DNA of 13,348 nucleotides from an uncultured Erysipelotrichaceae bacterium. Its GTDB lineage: Bacteria > Bacillota_I > Bacilli_A > Erysipelotrichales > Erysipelotrichaceae. The position numbers and the translations under genes are program-made. The stretch lies in the NCBI GenBank assembly GCA_902795875.1, contig CADBND010000062.1, forward strand, positions 1-13,348, read 5' to 3'. This document shows positions 1 to 7,220 of this stretch, piece by piece. Under the pieces are notes generated by a model, which saw only the letters and a list, made by a program, of their open reading frames with translations, had not been told where the DNA came from and made no database searches. Within the stretch, counting starts at the first letter, position 1, and the number at the start of each line of letters is the position of its first letter.

Positions 1-1201
1 CAACCTTGAAGGTGCCGATTGTATTGTTCTTGATTGCTTCGTTAGGTGAAGCCTCCATAAGCGGTACATGCTTATGCGCAGCTGCATGATAAACGACATC
101 CGGATGATAGAGACTGAAGACATGATCGACTCTCTTGGAATCCCGGACCGAACCGATCATGACGACCAGATCCAATTCCGGATGCGTCCTTTTCAGTTCC
201 TGCTGAATGTCATAAGCATTATTCTCATAGATATCGAAAATAACTAGCTGCTTCGGACTGTGCTTGGCGATCTGCCGGCACAGCTCCGAGCCGATCGAGC
301 CACCGCCTCCGGTGACCATGATGACCTTTCCGTTGATGAAATCAAAGATCTCTTCATTATTGACTTTGACAACATCCCTTCCAAGCAGGTCTTCGATCGC
401 AACGTTCTTCATCATATTGACCGAAACGTCGCCATTAACGATCTGCTGAATACCCGGAAGGACCTTGATCTCACAATCCGTCTCACGACAGATATTCAGA
501 ATATCCCTTCTGGTGGAAGCGGATGCCGAAGGAATGGCAAAATAGATCTCGTTGATGTTGTATTTCTCGACATTTGCCAGGATATCGTCTCTTCCGCCCA
601 CTACCGGAACACCTTCGATATACCTTCCGTACTTATTGGTATTGTCATCGATGATGCAAACGACGCGCGAGCTGCTTTCGATATTCTTGTTGATATCCCT
701 CAATATCGTCATTCCCGCATCTCCTGCTCCGATCAGCATGACTCTGGTTGCATTCTTGCTGTTCCTCTGTTGTCTTTTCAGCATCAGAACGAAGCGGTAA
801 GAGAAACGAATGATCGCGCAAAGGATGATCTGTAACAGGAAACCGACAATATGATAGGAGAGCGGCATCCTCGCACCGAAAACTCTTGTCACTGCATAAT
901 TGAAAACACCGCAGATGATATTTGAGAGAATGATGTTCGTCAGTTCGTTGTAGCTCGCAAATCGCCAAATGCTTCTGTACAACTTAAAACGCCAGTATAT
1001 GAAAATGCATACCAGCGCATAAGGAATGATCATTTTATAGTAAACGCTGAGATAAACTGCCGGAATACTCTGGAAACGGAAATCAAATCTCAGCCACAAT
1101 CCAGAAAAGTATGAGAAACAGATCGTCACAAAATCATAACACATCAGGATCAGCGCGATGACCTGCCAATGTTCAATATAAAAAGCACGAGATTTACTCA
1201 T
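1..1201 (-). CDS. Membrane-bound nucleotide-sugar 4,6-dehydratase-type polysaccharide biosynthesis protein (CapD/WbpM/FlaA1-like), 3' part missing
   Basis: The gene reads leftwards from ATG at 1201 and is cut by the window edge after 400 residues; the family is usually about 600-650 long. Residues about 10-135 hold roughly four hydrophobic membrane segments. Residues 154-163 (VMLIGAGDAG) begin a first Rossmann-like domain. A second nucleotide-binding fold starts with TGGGGSIGSE at 297-306, and AAAHKHVPLME at 373-383 is the family's hallmark. Known relatives make UDP-4-keto-6-deoxy-GlcNAc, the first step to bacillosamine, FucNAc or QuiNAc type sugars, at the inner membrane face. The catalytic segment and the C-terminus lie outside the window, so activity and exact substrate cannot be judged. 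No Shine-Dalgarno sequence precedes the ATG, and TAG stands in frame five codons upstream, so this start is the only good one. It follows the GT-C gene by 118 bases and may be transcribed with it or from its own promoter. Confidence 0.93.
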   Translation of the reverse strand, partial: MSKSRAFYIEHWQVIALILMCYDFVTICFSYFSGLWLRFDFRFQSIPAVYLSVYYKMIIPYALVCIFIYWRFKLYRSIWRFASYNELTNIILSNIICGVFNYAVTRVFGARMPLSYHIVGFLLQIILCAIIRFSYRFVLMLKRQQRNSKNATRVMLIGAGDAGMTILRDINKNIESSSRVVCIIDDNTNKYGRYIEGVPVVGGRDDILANVEKYNINEIYFAIPSASASTRRDILNICRETDCEIKVLPGIQQIVNGDVSVNMMKNVAIEDLLGRDVVKVNNEEIFDFINGKVIMVTGGGGSIGSELCRQIAKHSPKQLVIFDIYENNAYDIQQELKRTHPELDLVVMIGSVRDSKRVDHVFSLYHPDVVYHAAAHKHVPLMEASPNEAIKNNTIGTFKV

Positions 1202-1207
1202 GGCTCT

Positions 1208-1213
1208 ATTGTA
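1208..1213 (-). promoter_or_regulatory. Possible -10 box (TACAAT) for the dehydratase gene, leaderless position
   Basis: On the minus strand TACAAT is followed by six bases and then the ATG at 1201, so the predicted transcript would begin at or next to the start codon. No ribosome-binding site lies upstream. No good -35 box is visible at 16-18 bases. A 12-base palindrome (1223-1234) occupies that space instead. This is a pattern match only. Confidence 0.4.
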
Positions 1214-1222
1214 CTACAAATT

Positions 1223-1234
1223 CATTTCGAAATG
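1223..1234. promoter_or_regulatory. Perfect 12-base palindrome CATTTCGAAATG, candidate operator
   Basis: The dyad is perfect over 12 bases and lies 9-20 bases upstream of the TACAAT box of the dehydratase gene, where a -35 element would be. Regulators that replace or block a -35 element often bind such a site. I do not recognise it as the box of a known regulator. Confidence 0.35.
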
Positions 1235-1268
1235 GCTCTTCCTTAGCCAAAGCGATATGCTTTTGACC

Positions 1269-1313
1269 GATCCTATATAGTCTTTTGTCTTCTCTGTTAT
1301 TTTTTATAGGATC
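1269..1313. repeat. 9-base inverted repeat between the GT-C and dehydratase genes
   Basis: GATCCTATA (1269-1277) and TATAGGATC (1305-1313) are perfect reverse complements separated by 27 bases. The arms begin just after the GT-C stop codon at 1320. No run of T follows the stem on either strand, so it does not look like an intrinsic terminator. It could be a protein-binding site, an RNA structure between co-transcribed genes, or chance. Confidence 0.35.
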
Positions 1314-1319
1314 TCGCCT

Positions 1320-3182
1320 TTATTTCCGTTCGTACAAATAGAACGTCTGGGTCGTGTCGTTATAAGGAAAGGTCATCGTTTCGATCAGTTTATACTTATT
1401 ACTATCAATCTTCCGTTTGCTTACAACGAAATCGCACAGTCCTTCTTTCAAATACTTGTCCTGCAAAGCATCCATTTCCTGCAGGTCTATATTCAGTTTG
1501 CAGAACGCCTTGCAGCTTGGAAGAATATCAGCAGCAGTATAGAAGCCGCCATCCAGGAAACCATAATTCAGTAAAGTCGGATCTTCATCTTTCTCATGCA
1601 TGATCTTCGCAAAACGGAATTGCGGAAGTTCATCTCTGTCCACTCCAAGCAGATATCTGGAAGGTGACAGATAAAGGGATAAAAGGATGCAGGAAACCGT
1701 CAGAATACAAAGTGCGACTTTTTTATTCAGATATTCCGGGACTTTGTTTCTGAGTATACGATATAAACCAACCATCCCCAAAGGGATAAAAGCGTTCATC
1801 GCAAAAGAATAATATCTGTAACGTCTTCCTCCCATATAAATCAGGACAAATTCAAAAACGATCATCATCACAATGCAGGAAGAAGTGGCTTTTTTCATCC
1901 GGCACAGGTATAAAAGGATCACTAAGAGGCATAAATTGAAAATGATCTTGTTATTGTCCTCAAAGTGAAGATATCCGGTCCTCAAACTTCCAAGTACATT
2001 CGCCTTTTCGTCATTGTATAAGAACAGATTATCGTAAATATAGACCTTCAGCCAATCCAGAAGCGAATGATTCAAACCGAAATAAACAATAAACGGAGCA
2101 CTCGCCAGCAATACCCCGGCAGCGATATATGCGATCTGCAGAAAGATCTTTTTGATCTTTCTTTTTTTCAACAAAATAAAGGCGTAGACCGCAAACCAGC
2201 CCAAATAAAGACCGATCAGAGAAAATTTGATCCAGAAGACCCATCCTGCCAAAGCACCAATGATCAAAGCCTCCCTGTTCGTTACATCTCTATCCTCCCT
2301 CAATGCGCGGACGATCAAATAGATCGAAGCAGCAATGAAGGGCAAGCTGATCTCTTCCGCGCTGTCACCGTCCTTGAATGCAGAAGCCGTGTAGCAAACA
2401 AACGCCATAAGTGGAATGGCAAAAATAGCTTTCTTATTTACGTAAAGCCGGATCGTCTTGTAACTGTAATACAGAAAGACAGTTGCACAGACTGATTCCA
2501 GGAAATAGACACCTAAAAACGAATCATGTGAGATTATCCAGGCAAAACCATGCAACGCATATAAAAGCGGTCCTTTCTGTTCAAACAGATCGCGGTAAGG
2601 AACGATCCCATTGAACATCGCTTTTCCGACTGTAAAGAAACAGTTCGCATCATCCCAGTCGTTAAACGGATAAAGAAAAGAAGATTTGGAACAAACGCCG
2701 ATCACTCCAAAAGCCGAAACGATACAAAGCAAAAGAGCCCAGATCCTTTCTTCTTTCTCGATCGGCTTGGGACTTTCCCACTCACCGTTGAAATATTTCA
2801 GCATTTTACCAATGCCAAAATACAAAGCAGGCAAAGAAAAGACGGACAGGACAAGACCACCAATAATGACAAACTCTTTTACACCAAATGGGAGCATGGA
2901 ACAGATCGTTCTTATAACAGCAGAATCGATCCATTTAAAGAAAAAAGCACGGAATATGATACAAACTGTAAGCAGGGTCAAAAAGAATTTTACAACTGAC
3001 AGTTTCAATATACGCGTTCTGTCTTTCAAAAGATCTTCACATAAAGCAAAGCACAGGATCGGATCGATCAAAAGGCCAAAAAAAGAAAAAGAGAAAAACA
3101 GAAAATACAAAGACAAGGAGGATATTACAACAATAACAGTCCACCGTCTCTCAATATACTCTTTCAATTTTTCTCTTATCAT
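1320..3182 (-). CDS. Polytopic GT-C (ArnT/PMT_2-like) membrane glycosyltransferase
   Basis: The 620-residue protein has some 11-13 hydrophobic segments up to about residue 510, then a soluble C-terminal part of about 105 residues. The GT-C signature is visible after an early membrane segment: NDWDDAN at 174-180 carries the acidic pair expected in the first external loop, followed by PYRD at 195-198 and EQKGPL at 201-206. Known relatives move a sugar from a lipid-phosphate carrier to a lipid or protein acceptor outside the membrane. Donor and acceptor cannot be read here; a role in decorating a surface glycan is inferred from the neighbours. The ATG at 3182 has a modest AGGG-type ribosome-binding site nine bases upstream. 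An extended -10 promoter lies about 205 bases upstream, which implies a long leader. The dehydratase gene follows 118 bases downstream. Confidence 0.85.
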   Translation of the reverse strand: MIREKLKEYIERRWTVIVVISSLSLYFLFFSFSFFGLLIDPILCFALCEDLLKDRTRILKLSVVKFFLTLLTVCIIFRAFFFKWIDSAVIRTICSMLPFGVKEFVIIGGLVLSVFSLPALYFGIGKMLKYFNGEWESPKPIEKEERIWALLLCIVSAFGVIGVCSKSSFLYPFNDWDDANCFFTVGKAMFNGIVPYRDLFEQKGPLLYALHGFAWIISHDSFLGVYFLESVCATVFLYYSYKTIRLYVNKKAIFAIPLMAFVCYTASAFKDGDSAEEISLPFIAASIYLIVRALREDRDVTNREALIIGALAGWVFWIKFSLIGLYLGWFAVYAFILLKKRKIKKIFLQIAYIAAGVLLASAPFIVYFGLNHSLLDWLKVYIYDNLFLYNDEKANVLGSLRTGYLHFEDNNKIIFNLCLLVILLYLCRMKKATSSCIVMMIVFEFVLIYMGGRRYRYYSFAMNAFIPLGMVGLYRILRNKVPEYLNKKVALCILTVSCILLSLYLSPSRYLLGVDRDELPQFRFAKIMHEKDEDPTLLNYGFLDGGFYTAADILPSCKAFCKLNIDLQEMDALQDKYLKEGLCDFVVSKRKIDSNKYKLIETMTFPYNDTTQTFYLYERK

Positions 3183-3553
3183 CTCACTACACCCTAGTCT
3201 CTTCTCAAAGGGACAATAGGCGAATCATAGGACCGCAAATTGTTACCTAACAGGTCGCTTTGATCCCCTCGTTTCGATTCACACAAAGTCGGTTTTTTAC
3301 CATCAAGGAGTGTTTTCCTATACACTTGAAACAAGACTGTGCTTACATAAACTATAACTATGGTTAGTTTTCTTTCCGATAAATTGATTATAACACCGGA
3401 ATGATATACCTGATCCTGTTTATTGATGGTATTCGAATAGAAAAATGCCCTCTTCATAAAGAAACCGTCATAAATCAAGTCCGGTATGAATATAAAAGAA
3501 TCTGGGTTAAAATCTAATTATGGATCTCAAAGCCATAAAGAAAGGAAAAAGCG
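3183..3553. other. 371-base intergenic region between divergent units
   Basis: The region separates the leftward GT-C gene from the rightward VTC gene. It contains a leftward extended -10 promoter (3387-3395) and a weak TAAAAT box at 3508-3513 that may serve the VTC gene without a recognisable -35. A 94-codon open frame on the minus strand (3194-3478) shows no ribosome-binding site, domain or normal composition and is taken as non-coding. The roughly 200-base leader before the GT-C gene contains small inverted repeats (for example AAACTA at 3349 with TAGTTT at 3365), but I recognise no riboswitch or T-box. Confidence 0.6.
3387..3395 (-). promoter_or_regulatory. Extended -10 promoter (TGTTATAAT) facing the GT-C gene
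   Basis: The minus strand carries a consensus TATAAT preceded by TGT, the extended -10 form that can work without a -35 element; none is visible at 17 bases. Transcription would start near 3380, leaving a leader of about 200 bases. The same 15 bases (TGTTATAATCAATTT) occur again at 7198-7212 in front of the PIG-L gene, also on the minus strand, which supports a real element. Confidence 0.6.
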
Positions 3554-4228
3554 ATGGAAACGTTCAGACGGTTTGAAAAGAAGTATCTTCTGGATGAAGA
3601 CCAGTATCAGAAACTGATGAAGCTTCTGGAAGGTCGCATCAAAAAAGATAAGTTTTCACTCAGCCACATCTCCTCGCTTTATTACGATAACGAACACGAT
3701 GAACTGATCCGGCGTTCGATCGAAAAACCGAAGTATAAGGAAAAACTCAGGATTCGTTCCTATGAAGACTCGAAAGATGATCAAAAAGTCTTCGTTGAAC
3801 TGAAAAAGAAGCTTGACGGCATCGTCTATAAACGAAGAACCAAAGCCATCTACAAGGATGTGATCGATGATATCTACACATGTCGTTTCGACGATGAACA
3901 GGTCGGAAAAGAGATCTCTTACGTCCTGGATCATTACGGAAAACTATCTCCGAAGATCTATATCGGATGCACAAGAAGTTCCTATGTGGCAAAAGACGAT
4001 CCCGATCTCAGGATCACCTTCGACAGGGACCTACGCTATCGGATGGAAGACCTCTCTTTAAGAAAAACCGATAAAGATAAAAAACTGAATGACAAAACAG
4101 TCATGGAGATCAAAGCAAGAGAAGCCTATCCTCTCTGGCTGTGCGATATATTGAATGAAGTGAAAGCCTACCCGCGCGGATTCTCCAAAGTAGGTACGGC
4201 ATATCTGAAAGAATTATCAGGAGTATAA
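3554..4228 (+). CDS. VTC-domain protein (polyphosphate polymerase-like)
   Basis: The 224-residue protein is almost entirely one VTC domain of the triphosphate-tunnel type and lacks the SPX domain of the yeast proteins. Visible motifs are RRFEKKYLL at 5-13, SLYYDN at 41-46, KYKEKLRIRSYE at 60-71, VELKKKLDGIVYKRR at 81-95, MEIKARE at 184-190 and FSKVGTAY at 210-217. By comparison with yeast Vtc4, R66/R68 and K84 would line the basic tunnel, E185 would hold the metal and K212 would be the late tunnel lysine; these equivalences are inferred from motif order. Vtc4 makes polyphosphate from ATP at a membrane. The bacterial short form has no function that I can assign with certainty. AAAGGA at 3541-3546, seven bases before ATG, is a good ribosome-binding site. 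The DUF4956 gene follows after three bases, so the two are surely co-transcribed and probably act together. Confidence 0.92.
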   Translation: METFRRFEKKYLLDEDQYQKLMKLLEGRIKKDKFSLSHISSLYYDNEHDELIRRSIEKPKYKEKLRIRSYEDSKDDQKVFVELKKKLDGIVYKRRTKAIYKDVIDDIYTCRFDDEQVGKEISYVLDHYGKLSPKIYIGCTRSSYVAKDDPDLRITFDRDLRYRMEDLSLRKTDKDKKLNDKTVMEIKAREAYPLWLCDILNEVKAYPRGFSKVGTAYLKELSGV

Positions 4229-4231
4229 AAA

Positions 4232-4906
4232 ATGGAAAGCATCTTCTCAAGTATCTTTACCGGGTCTTTGACCCTTGGCCAGTTCATGCTGGCAGTGGTT
4301 GCCAGTATGTTCATGGGGCTGATCCTGGCGATCGTCTTTATGTACAGGAACGTCTACACAAAGTCCTTTATAACAGCTCTAGTACTGATACCGGCTGTTG
4401 AAACGGTCGTCATCATGCTGGTAAACGACAATCTGGGCGTGGGTTTATCCGTCGCCGGATCCTTTGCCCTAATCCGTTTCCGTTCCGTAAAAGGAACAGC
4501 CAAAGAACTGGTAGCCGTGTTCATCGCCATGACGATCGGTATCGTGTGCGGAACCGGATTTGTTGGCCTGGCTGCCGTCTTCACGATATTGCTTTGTATC
4601 GTGATGTTCGTATTGACCTATACAGATTTCGGATCTGAAAAAGGAGATCACAAGACATTGAAGATCACCATACCGGAATCATTGAACTATGACGATATCT
4701 TTGAAGACATTCTGGACAGATATTGTCTTTCCCACGAACTGGTCTCCATCAAGACGCTGACCTTAGGCTCATTGTTCCGGATCGAATATGACCTTCATAT
4801 AAAGGATCAGACAAAAGTCAAAGAAATGATCGATGAACTCCGGACAAGAAACGGAAACCTCGAGATCCTTTGCTGCAAACCTGCAACAGACAGAGAAGAA
4901 CTTTAA
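4232..4906 (+). CDS. DUF4956 domain membrane protein, partner of the VTC protein
   Basis: The 224-residue protein has about four membrane segments (near 17-38, 45-65, 93-110 and 113-131) and a soluble C-terminal domain of about 85 residues. Between the second and third segments lies SFALIRFRSVKGTAKEL (76-92), the most conserved part of the family, with several basic residues before the membrane re-enters. The gene arrangement and this loop recall MgtC-type membrane proteins, and the C-terminal domain looks like a small alpha/beta regulatory fold of the ACT/ferredoxin-like kind; both are impressions. Pairing with a VTC-domain gene is common in Bacillota, often with a CotH-like gene, which is not present here. 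A likely role is to anchor the VTC polymerase or pass its product across the membrane, but this is inference. A strong ribosome-binding site (CAGGAG) precedes the ATG. The unit ends at the terminator 16 bases downstream. Confidence 0.88.
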   Translation: MESIFSSIFTGSLTLGQFMLAVVASMFMGLILAIVFMYRNVYTKSFITALVLIPAVETVVIMLVNDNLGVGLSVAGSFALIRFRSVKGTAKELVAVFIAMTIGIVCGTGFVGLAAVFTILLCIVMFVLTYTDFGSEKGDHKTLKITIPESLNYDDIFEDILDRYCLSHELVSIKTLTLGSLFRIEYDLHIKDQTKVKEMIDELRTRNGNLEILCCKPATDREEL

Positions 4907-4921
4907 GGCTCTTGTACATTC

Positions 4922-4973
4922 AAAAAGACCACGCATCATGTCCTCTACTTAAGACATCGGCGTGGTCTTTTTT
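4922..4973. terminator. Bidirectional intrinsic terminator with a nested inner stem
   Basis: GACCACGC (4927-4934) pairs with GCGTGGTC (4960-4967). The stem is flanked by a run of A on the left (4922-4926) and T on the right (4968-4973), so it works as a terminator in both directions. The loop can form a second stem, ATGTC (4938-4942) with GACAT (4953-4957). It sits between the ends of two converging units: DUF4956 from the left and the formyltransferase operon from the right. Confidence 0.93.
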
Positions 4974-4994
4974 ACTGAATAAATCTCTTCTCTA

Positions 4995-5768
4995 TCAGAA
5001 TAATGCGGTCGTATCCTTATCCACCAAGGTCTTAAGGATCTCATTATCGACCAGCGTATATTTCTTTCCGTTTTTTTCGATGTAAGCACCGTCATATGGC
5101 GGGAACCAGAACGCCCTCACCTTGATATCAAGATCTTCGGATTCCAGATCTTCTTCCGTGATCTTCTTCATTTCGTTCATCTGTTTTCTGGAAATATAAG
5201 TTCCTTTGGAATTATCAACATCCAGTGTTTCCAGTCTTCCTTTTTCTTTGACCTCAAGAACGATCTGCTTATAAAGATCCACCAGTTCATCCTGAGTGAT
5301 CTTTTCAAGCGATTGGGCGGTAGCTGTCTTATAGTCGAAATCAAACCGGTTCACCCGGATGATCTTCCCGGTATCGATTGTTTCATCGACGTAATGAGCG
5401 GTCACGCCCCATTGCGGAAGCTTTTTCAGAATCGCAATATTGTATCCGGCACACCCCTTCCAGTCCGGAAGGATAGCGGGATGAAAATTGATACAACCGT
5501 AATTCGGACCCTCGATCAACGGTTTTCTGATCTTTCGCCAGTAAAGATAGGACACGACAAGATCGATCTCGCCCGGATGATCGTTCACATATTCTTCCGC
5601 TTCTTCCATGGAGATGACAGGGATGCCCATCTCCTCAGCTGCTTTTGCGGTAGGTGAATTCTCAAACTGGTTATCGGTACAAACCGTTGCCACTTCGATG
5701 CCCTGTTCGATTGTCCATCTCAACAAATCGGCACTCTGTTTCTTTCTGCCCATATAGATCATTTTCAT
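4995..5768 (-). CDS. Formyltransferase family protein (probable sugar N-formyltransferase)
   Basis: The 257-residue protein has the methionyl-tRNA formyltransferase-type catalytic fold. The triad is present: N94 and H96 in INFHPAILPDWKG and D132 in DETIDTGKI. The spacing of 2 and 36 residues is the one known from E. coli Fmt (N106, H108, D144). The C-terminal tRNA-binding domain of Fmt is not recognisable, and residues about 205-257 form a short different tail. Relatives in O-antigen and capsule loci transfer a formyl group from N10-formyltetrahydrofolate to an amino group of a nucleotide sugar. The substrate here is unknown. It is the last gene of the PIG-L/WbqC unit, starting six bases after the WbqC stop, with a GAGGTAG ribosome-binding site. 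The shared terminator follows its stop codon. Its location beside PIG-L suggests that it formylates an amine freed by deacetylation. Confidence 0.87.
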   Translation of the reverse strand: MKMIYMGRKKQSADLLRWTIEQGIEVATVCTDNQFENSPTAKAAEEMGIPVISMEEAEEYVNDHPGEIDLVVSYLYWRKIRKPLIEGPNYGCINFHPAILPDWKGCAGYNIAILKKLPQWGVTAHYVDETIDTGKIIRVNRFDFDYKTATAQSLEKITQDELVDLYKQIVLEVKEKGRLETLDVDNSKGTYISRKQMNEMKKITEEDLESEDLDIKVRAFWFPPYDGAYIEKNGKKYTLVDNEILKTLVDKDTTALF

Positions 5769-5774
5769 GATTTA

Positions 5775-6518
5775 CTACCTCAGTTTTATCTCATTCTTAT
5801 CGAAGTCATAGACGTTTTCATTGTCCTGCATGATTACCTTTTTCGCCTCATCGAAACCGACATTCATAAACAGGTCAAGTGCTGAAAGATGGGAAACGAA
5901 TTCTTCCGTCTTTCTTTGGGGATAGACAGGATGGTGGTAATCATTGAATACGACCTTGATCCCGTTTTCCGAAAAAGATTCCATATTCAGGTAATCTCTT
6001 CCACTTGGACCGGCAATATAAGTATCTGTTTTGGTCTCCTTGCAGATATCCAGAATGAGGGAACTCTTCAAACCATCGACATTCAATTCGCTCGATCTGA
6101 CATATTCAGGGTGTATATCAAGCGCATCACAAAAGCTCTTGATGATCGCGATATTGATCTCACAGAAAAGATCTGTTTCTGTATTGATCGCCTTTTCGAG
6201 CATGGGAAACACATCTCCGAAATACGGATATTTTCCATAGCTCATCTTCACGGTCTGAAGATATTTCTCTCTCCACTTCGCATTCTTCGGATCACTGGCG
6301 ATCTGTGTCGTTGCGATCGAACCGTCCATGTGTCCTTTATTGTTTATGGGGATCGAAAGCCACTGTACACCGTTCGTGCCAAGGATGCGGTTCCGATTCT
6401 GAAAATAATTCTTCTCGTATTGTACGGAATCCAGTATTACGAATTTTTCGGCTTTAGAGATCTTGTTGAACAATCCCAGCCATGGAAGATGTTCCGGTTG
6501 ATGGATAGTTGTGATCAT
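5775..6518 (-). CDS. WbqC-family protein, function unknown
   Basis: The 247-residue protein begins MITTIHQPEHLPWLGLFNKI, the typical WbqC-family opening (H6, Q7, P8, H10, P12, W13), followed by a conserved FVILDSVQYEK..YFQNRNRI stretch near 27-46 and TDTYIAGPSG near 163-172. No membrane segment or signal peptide is visible, so it is cytoplasmic. The family is named from an O-antigen locus and keeps turning up in polysaccharide clusters, but I know of no proven reaction. Length is normal. Its start overlaps the PIG-L stop by four bases (ATGA), and the formyltransferase begins six bases after its end, so the three products are made together and may act on the same sugar. AAGAAGAG serves as the ribosome-binding site. 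Confidence 0.9.
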   Translation of the reverse strand: MITTIHQPEHLPWLGLFNKISKAEKFVILDSVQYEKNYFQNRNRILGTNGVQWLSIPINNKGHMDGSIATTQIASDPKNAKWREKYLQTVKMSYGKYPYFGDVFPMLEKAINTETDLFCEINIAIIKSFCDALDIHPEYVRSSELNVDGLKSSLILDICKETKTDTYIAGPSGRDYLNMESFSENGIKVVFNDYHHPVYPQRKTEEFVSHLSALDLFMNVGFDEAKKVIMQDNENVYDFDKNEIKLR

Positions 6519-7177
6519 AAATTACTCTTCTTATCAAAATTCAGTTCAAGGCGCAGGATCTCAAACGCTTCCGCATATTTCTTGCCGATCTCATAGCCTC
6601 TGAAACCGCAGCGACTCTTGACACCTTTGATCCAGTCTTCACCTCCGAATTTCTTGTATTCGGACTTGTGCTTTTTCAAAGCTGCAATCTTCACATCGAC
6701 TGTTTCATCAATCCCGACATAAAGATCAGGTTTGAAAGCGACATAAGATCTGCCAGAAGGCTGTATCGGTTCAAAGAAAAAGACGGTATTCTTTCTCCTT
6801 GCCGCAGCGATGGTTGCTTTTGCCACGCCCTCATGTGCCTGATGCGTGTCAAAAGGATGATGCGTAAAGATGATATCCGGATCATAATCCGAGACTACGA
6901 TATCGATCGCATTGACTATATCAGACCTGAATGGAATATCTTTGGTCGGAAAATCAAGGATCTCGATATCGGCGACACCAAGTGTTTTCAGGGCATCCAC
7001 ACCTTCTTTGACCGCTACTTCGTCGGAACGCTGGACCTTGCCCTCCTTGTTGGTATAACCCGATTTGGACATGATCAGCGTCTTCACTTGATGACCGTTC
7101 TGTATGGCTTTGGCGATCGTGCCTCCACAAGCCAGCTCGATATCATCGAGGTGAGCTCCTACTACTAAAATCTTCAT
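6515..7177 (-). CDS. PIG-L/LmbE-family zinc N-deacetylase
   Basis: The 220-residue protein is a full-length single-domain PIG-L deacetylase. Metal and catalytic motifs are AHLDD at 8-12 and HPFDTHQAH at 107-115; H9, D12 and H115 are the expected zinc ligands and D11 the likely base. The family removes acetyl from N-acetylglucosamine-type sugars on inositol, nucleotide, lipid or antibiotic substrates. No signal peptide is present, so it acts in the cytoplasm, probably on a nucleotide sugar or lipid-linked glycan. It leads a tight minus-strand trio with WbqC and the formyltransferase. It has its own extended -10 promoter 26 bases upstream and a ribosome-binding site (GCAGGA), and may also be read through from the lipoprotein gene. 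Confidence 0.93.
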   Translation of the reverse strand: MKILVVGAHLDDIELACGGTIAKAIQNGHQVKTLIMSKSGYTNKEGKVQRSDEVAVKEGVDALKTLGVADIEILDFPTKDIPFRSDIVNAIDIVVSDYDPDIIFTHHPFDTHQAHEGVAKATIAAARRKNTVFFFEPIQPSGRSYVAFKPDLYVGIDETVDVKIAALKKHKSEYKKFGGEDWIKGVKSRCGFRGYEIGKKYAEAFEILRLELNFDKKSNL

Positions 7178-7203
7178 TTTCTATCCTGCTTTCTAACAAA
7201 TTG

Positions 7204-7212
7204 ATTATAACA
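7204..7212 (-). promoter_or_regulatory. Extended -10 promoter (TGTTATAAT) in front of the PIG-L gene
   Basis: The minus strand carries TGTTATAAT in the 43-base gap between the lipoprotein stop (7221) and the PIG-L ATG (7177). No -35 hexamer is visible 17 bases upstream. With the following bases it makes a 15-base match to the promoter at 3381-3395. It would allow the deacetylase/formyltransferase trio to be expressed apart from the lipoprotein. Confidence 0.65.
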
Positions 7213-7220
7213 TGTATCCT

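Noticed and set aside
260..835. 191-codon plus-strand open frame inside the dehydratase gene
   Set aside because: It lies antisense to a gene with clear motifs and has no domain of its own.
1269..1313. Intrinsic terminator after the GT-C gene
   Set aside because: No T run follows the stem on either strand and the loop is long.
3183..3380. Riboswitch or T-box in the long GT-C leader
   Set aside because: Only short inverted repeats are visible and no known motif is recognisable.
3194..3478. 94-codon open frame on the minus strand upstream of the GT-C gene
   Set aside because: No ribosome-binding site, no recognisable domain, and it spans the TGTTATAAT promoter; it is better read as leader and intergenic DNA.
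4995..5768. Housekeeping methionyl-tRNA formyltransferase
   Set aside because: The catalytic core is shared, but the protein is shorter than Fmt, lacks the recognisable tRNA-binding domain and sits in a glycan operon rather than beside def or priA.
5889..6596. 235-codon plus-strand open frame across WbqC and PIG-L
   Set aside because: Antisense to two well-supported family members; composition typical of a shadow frame.
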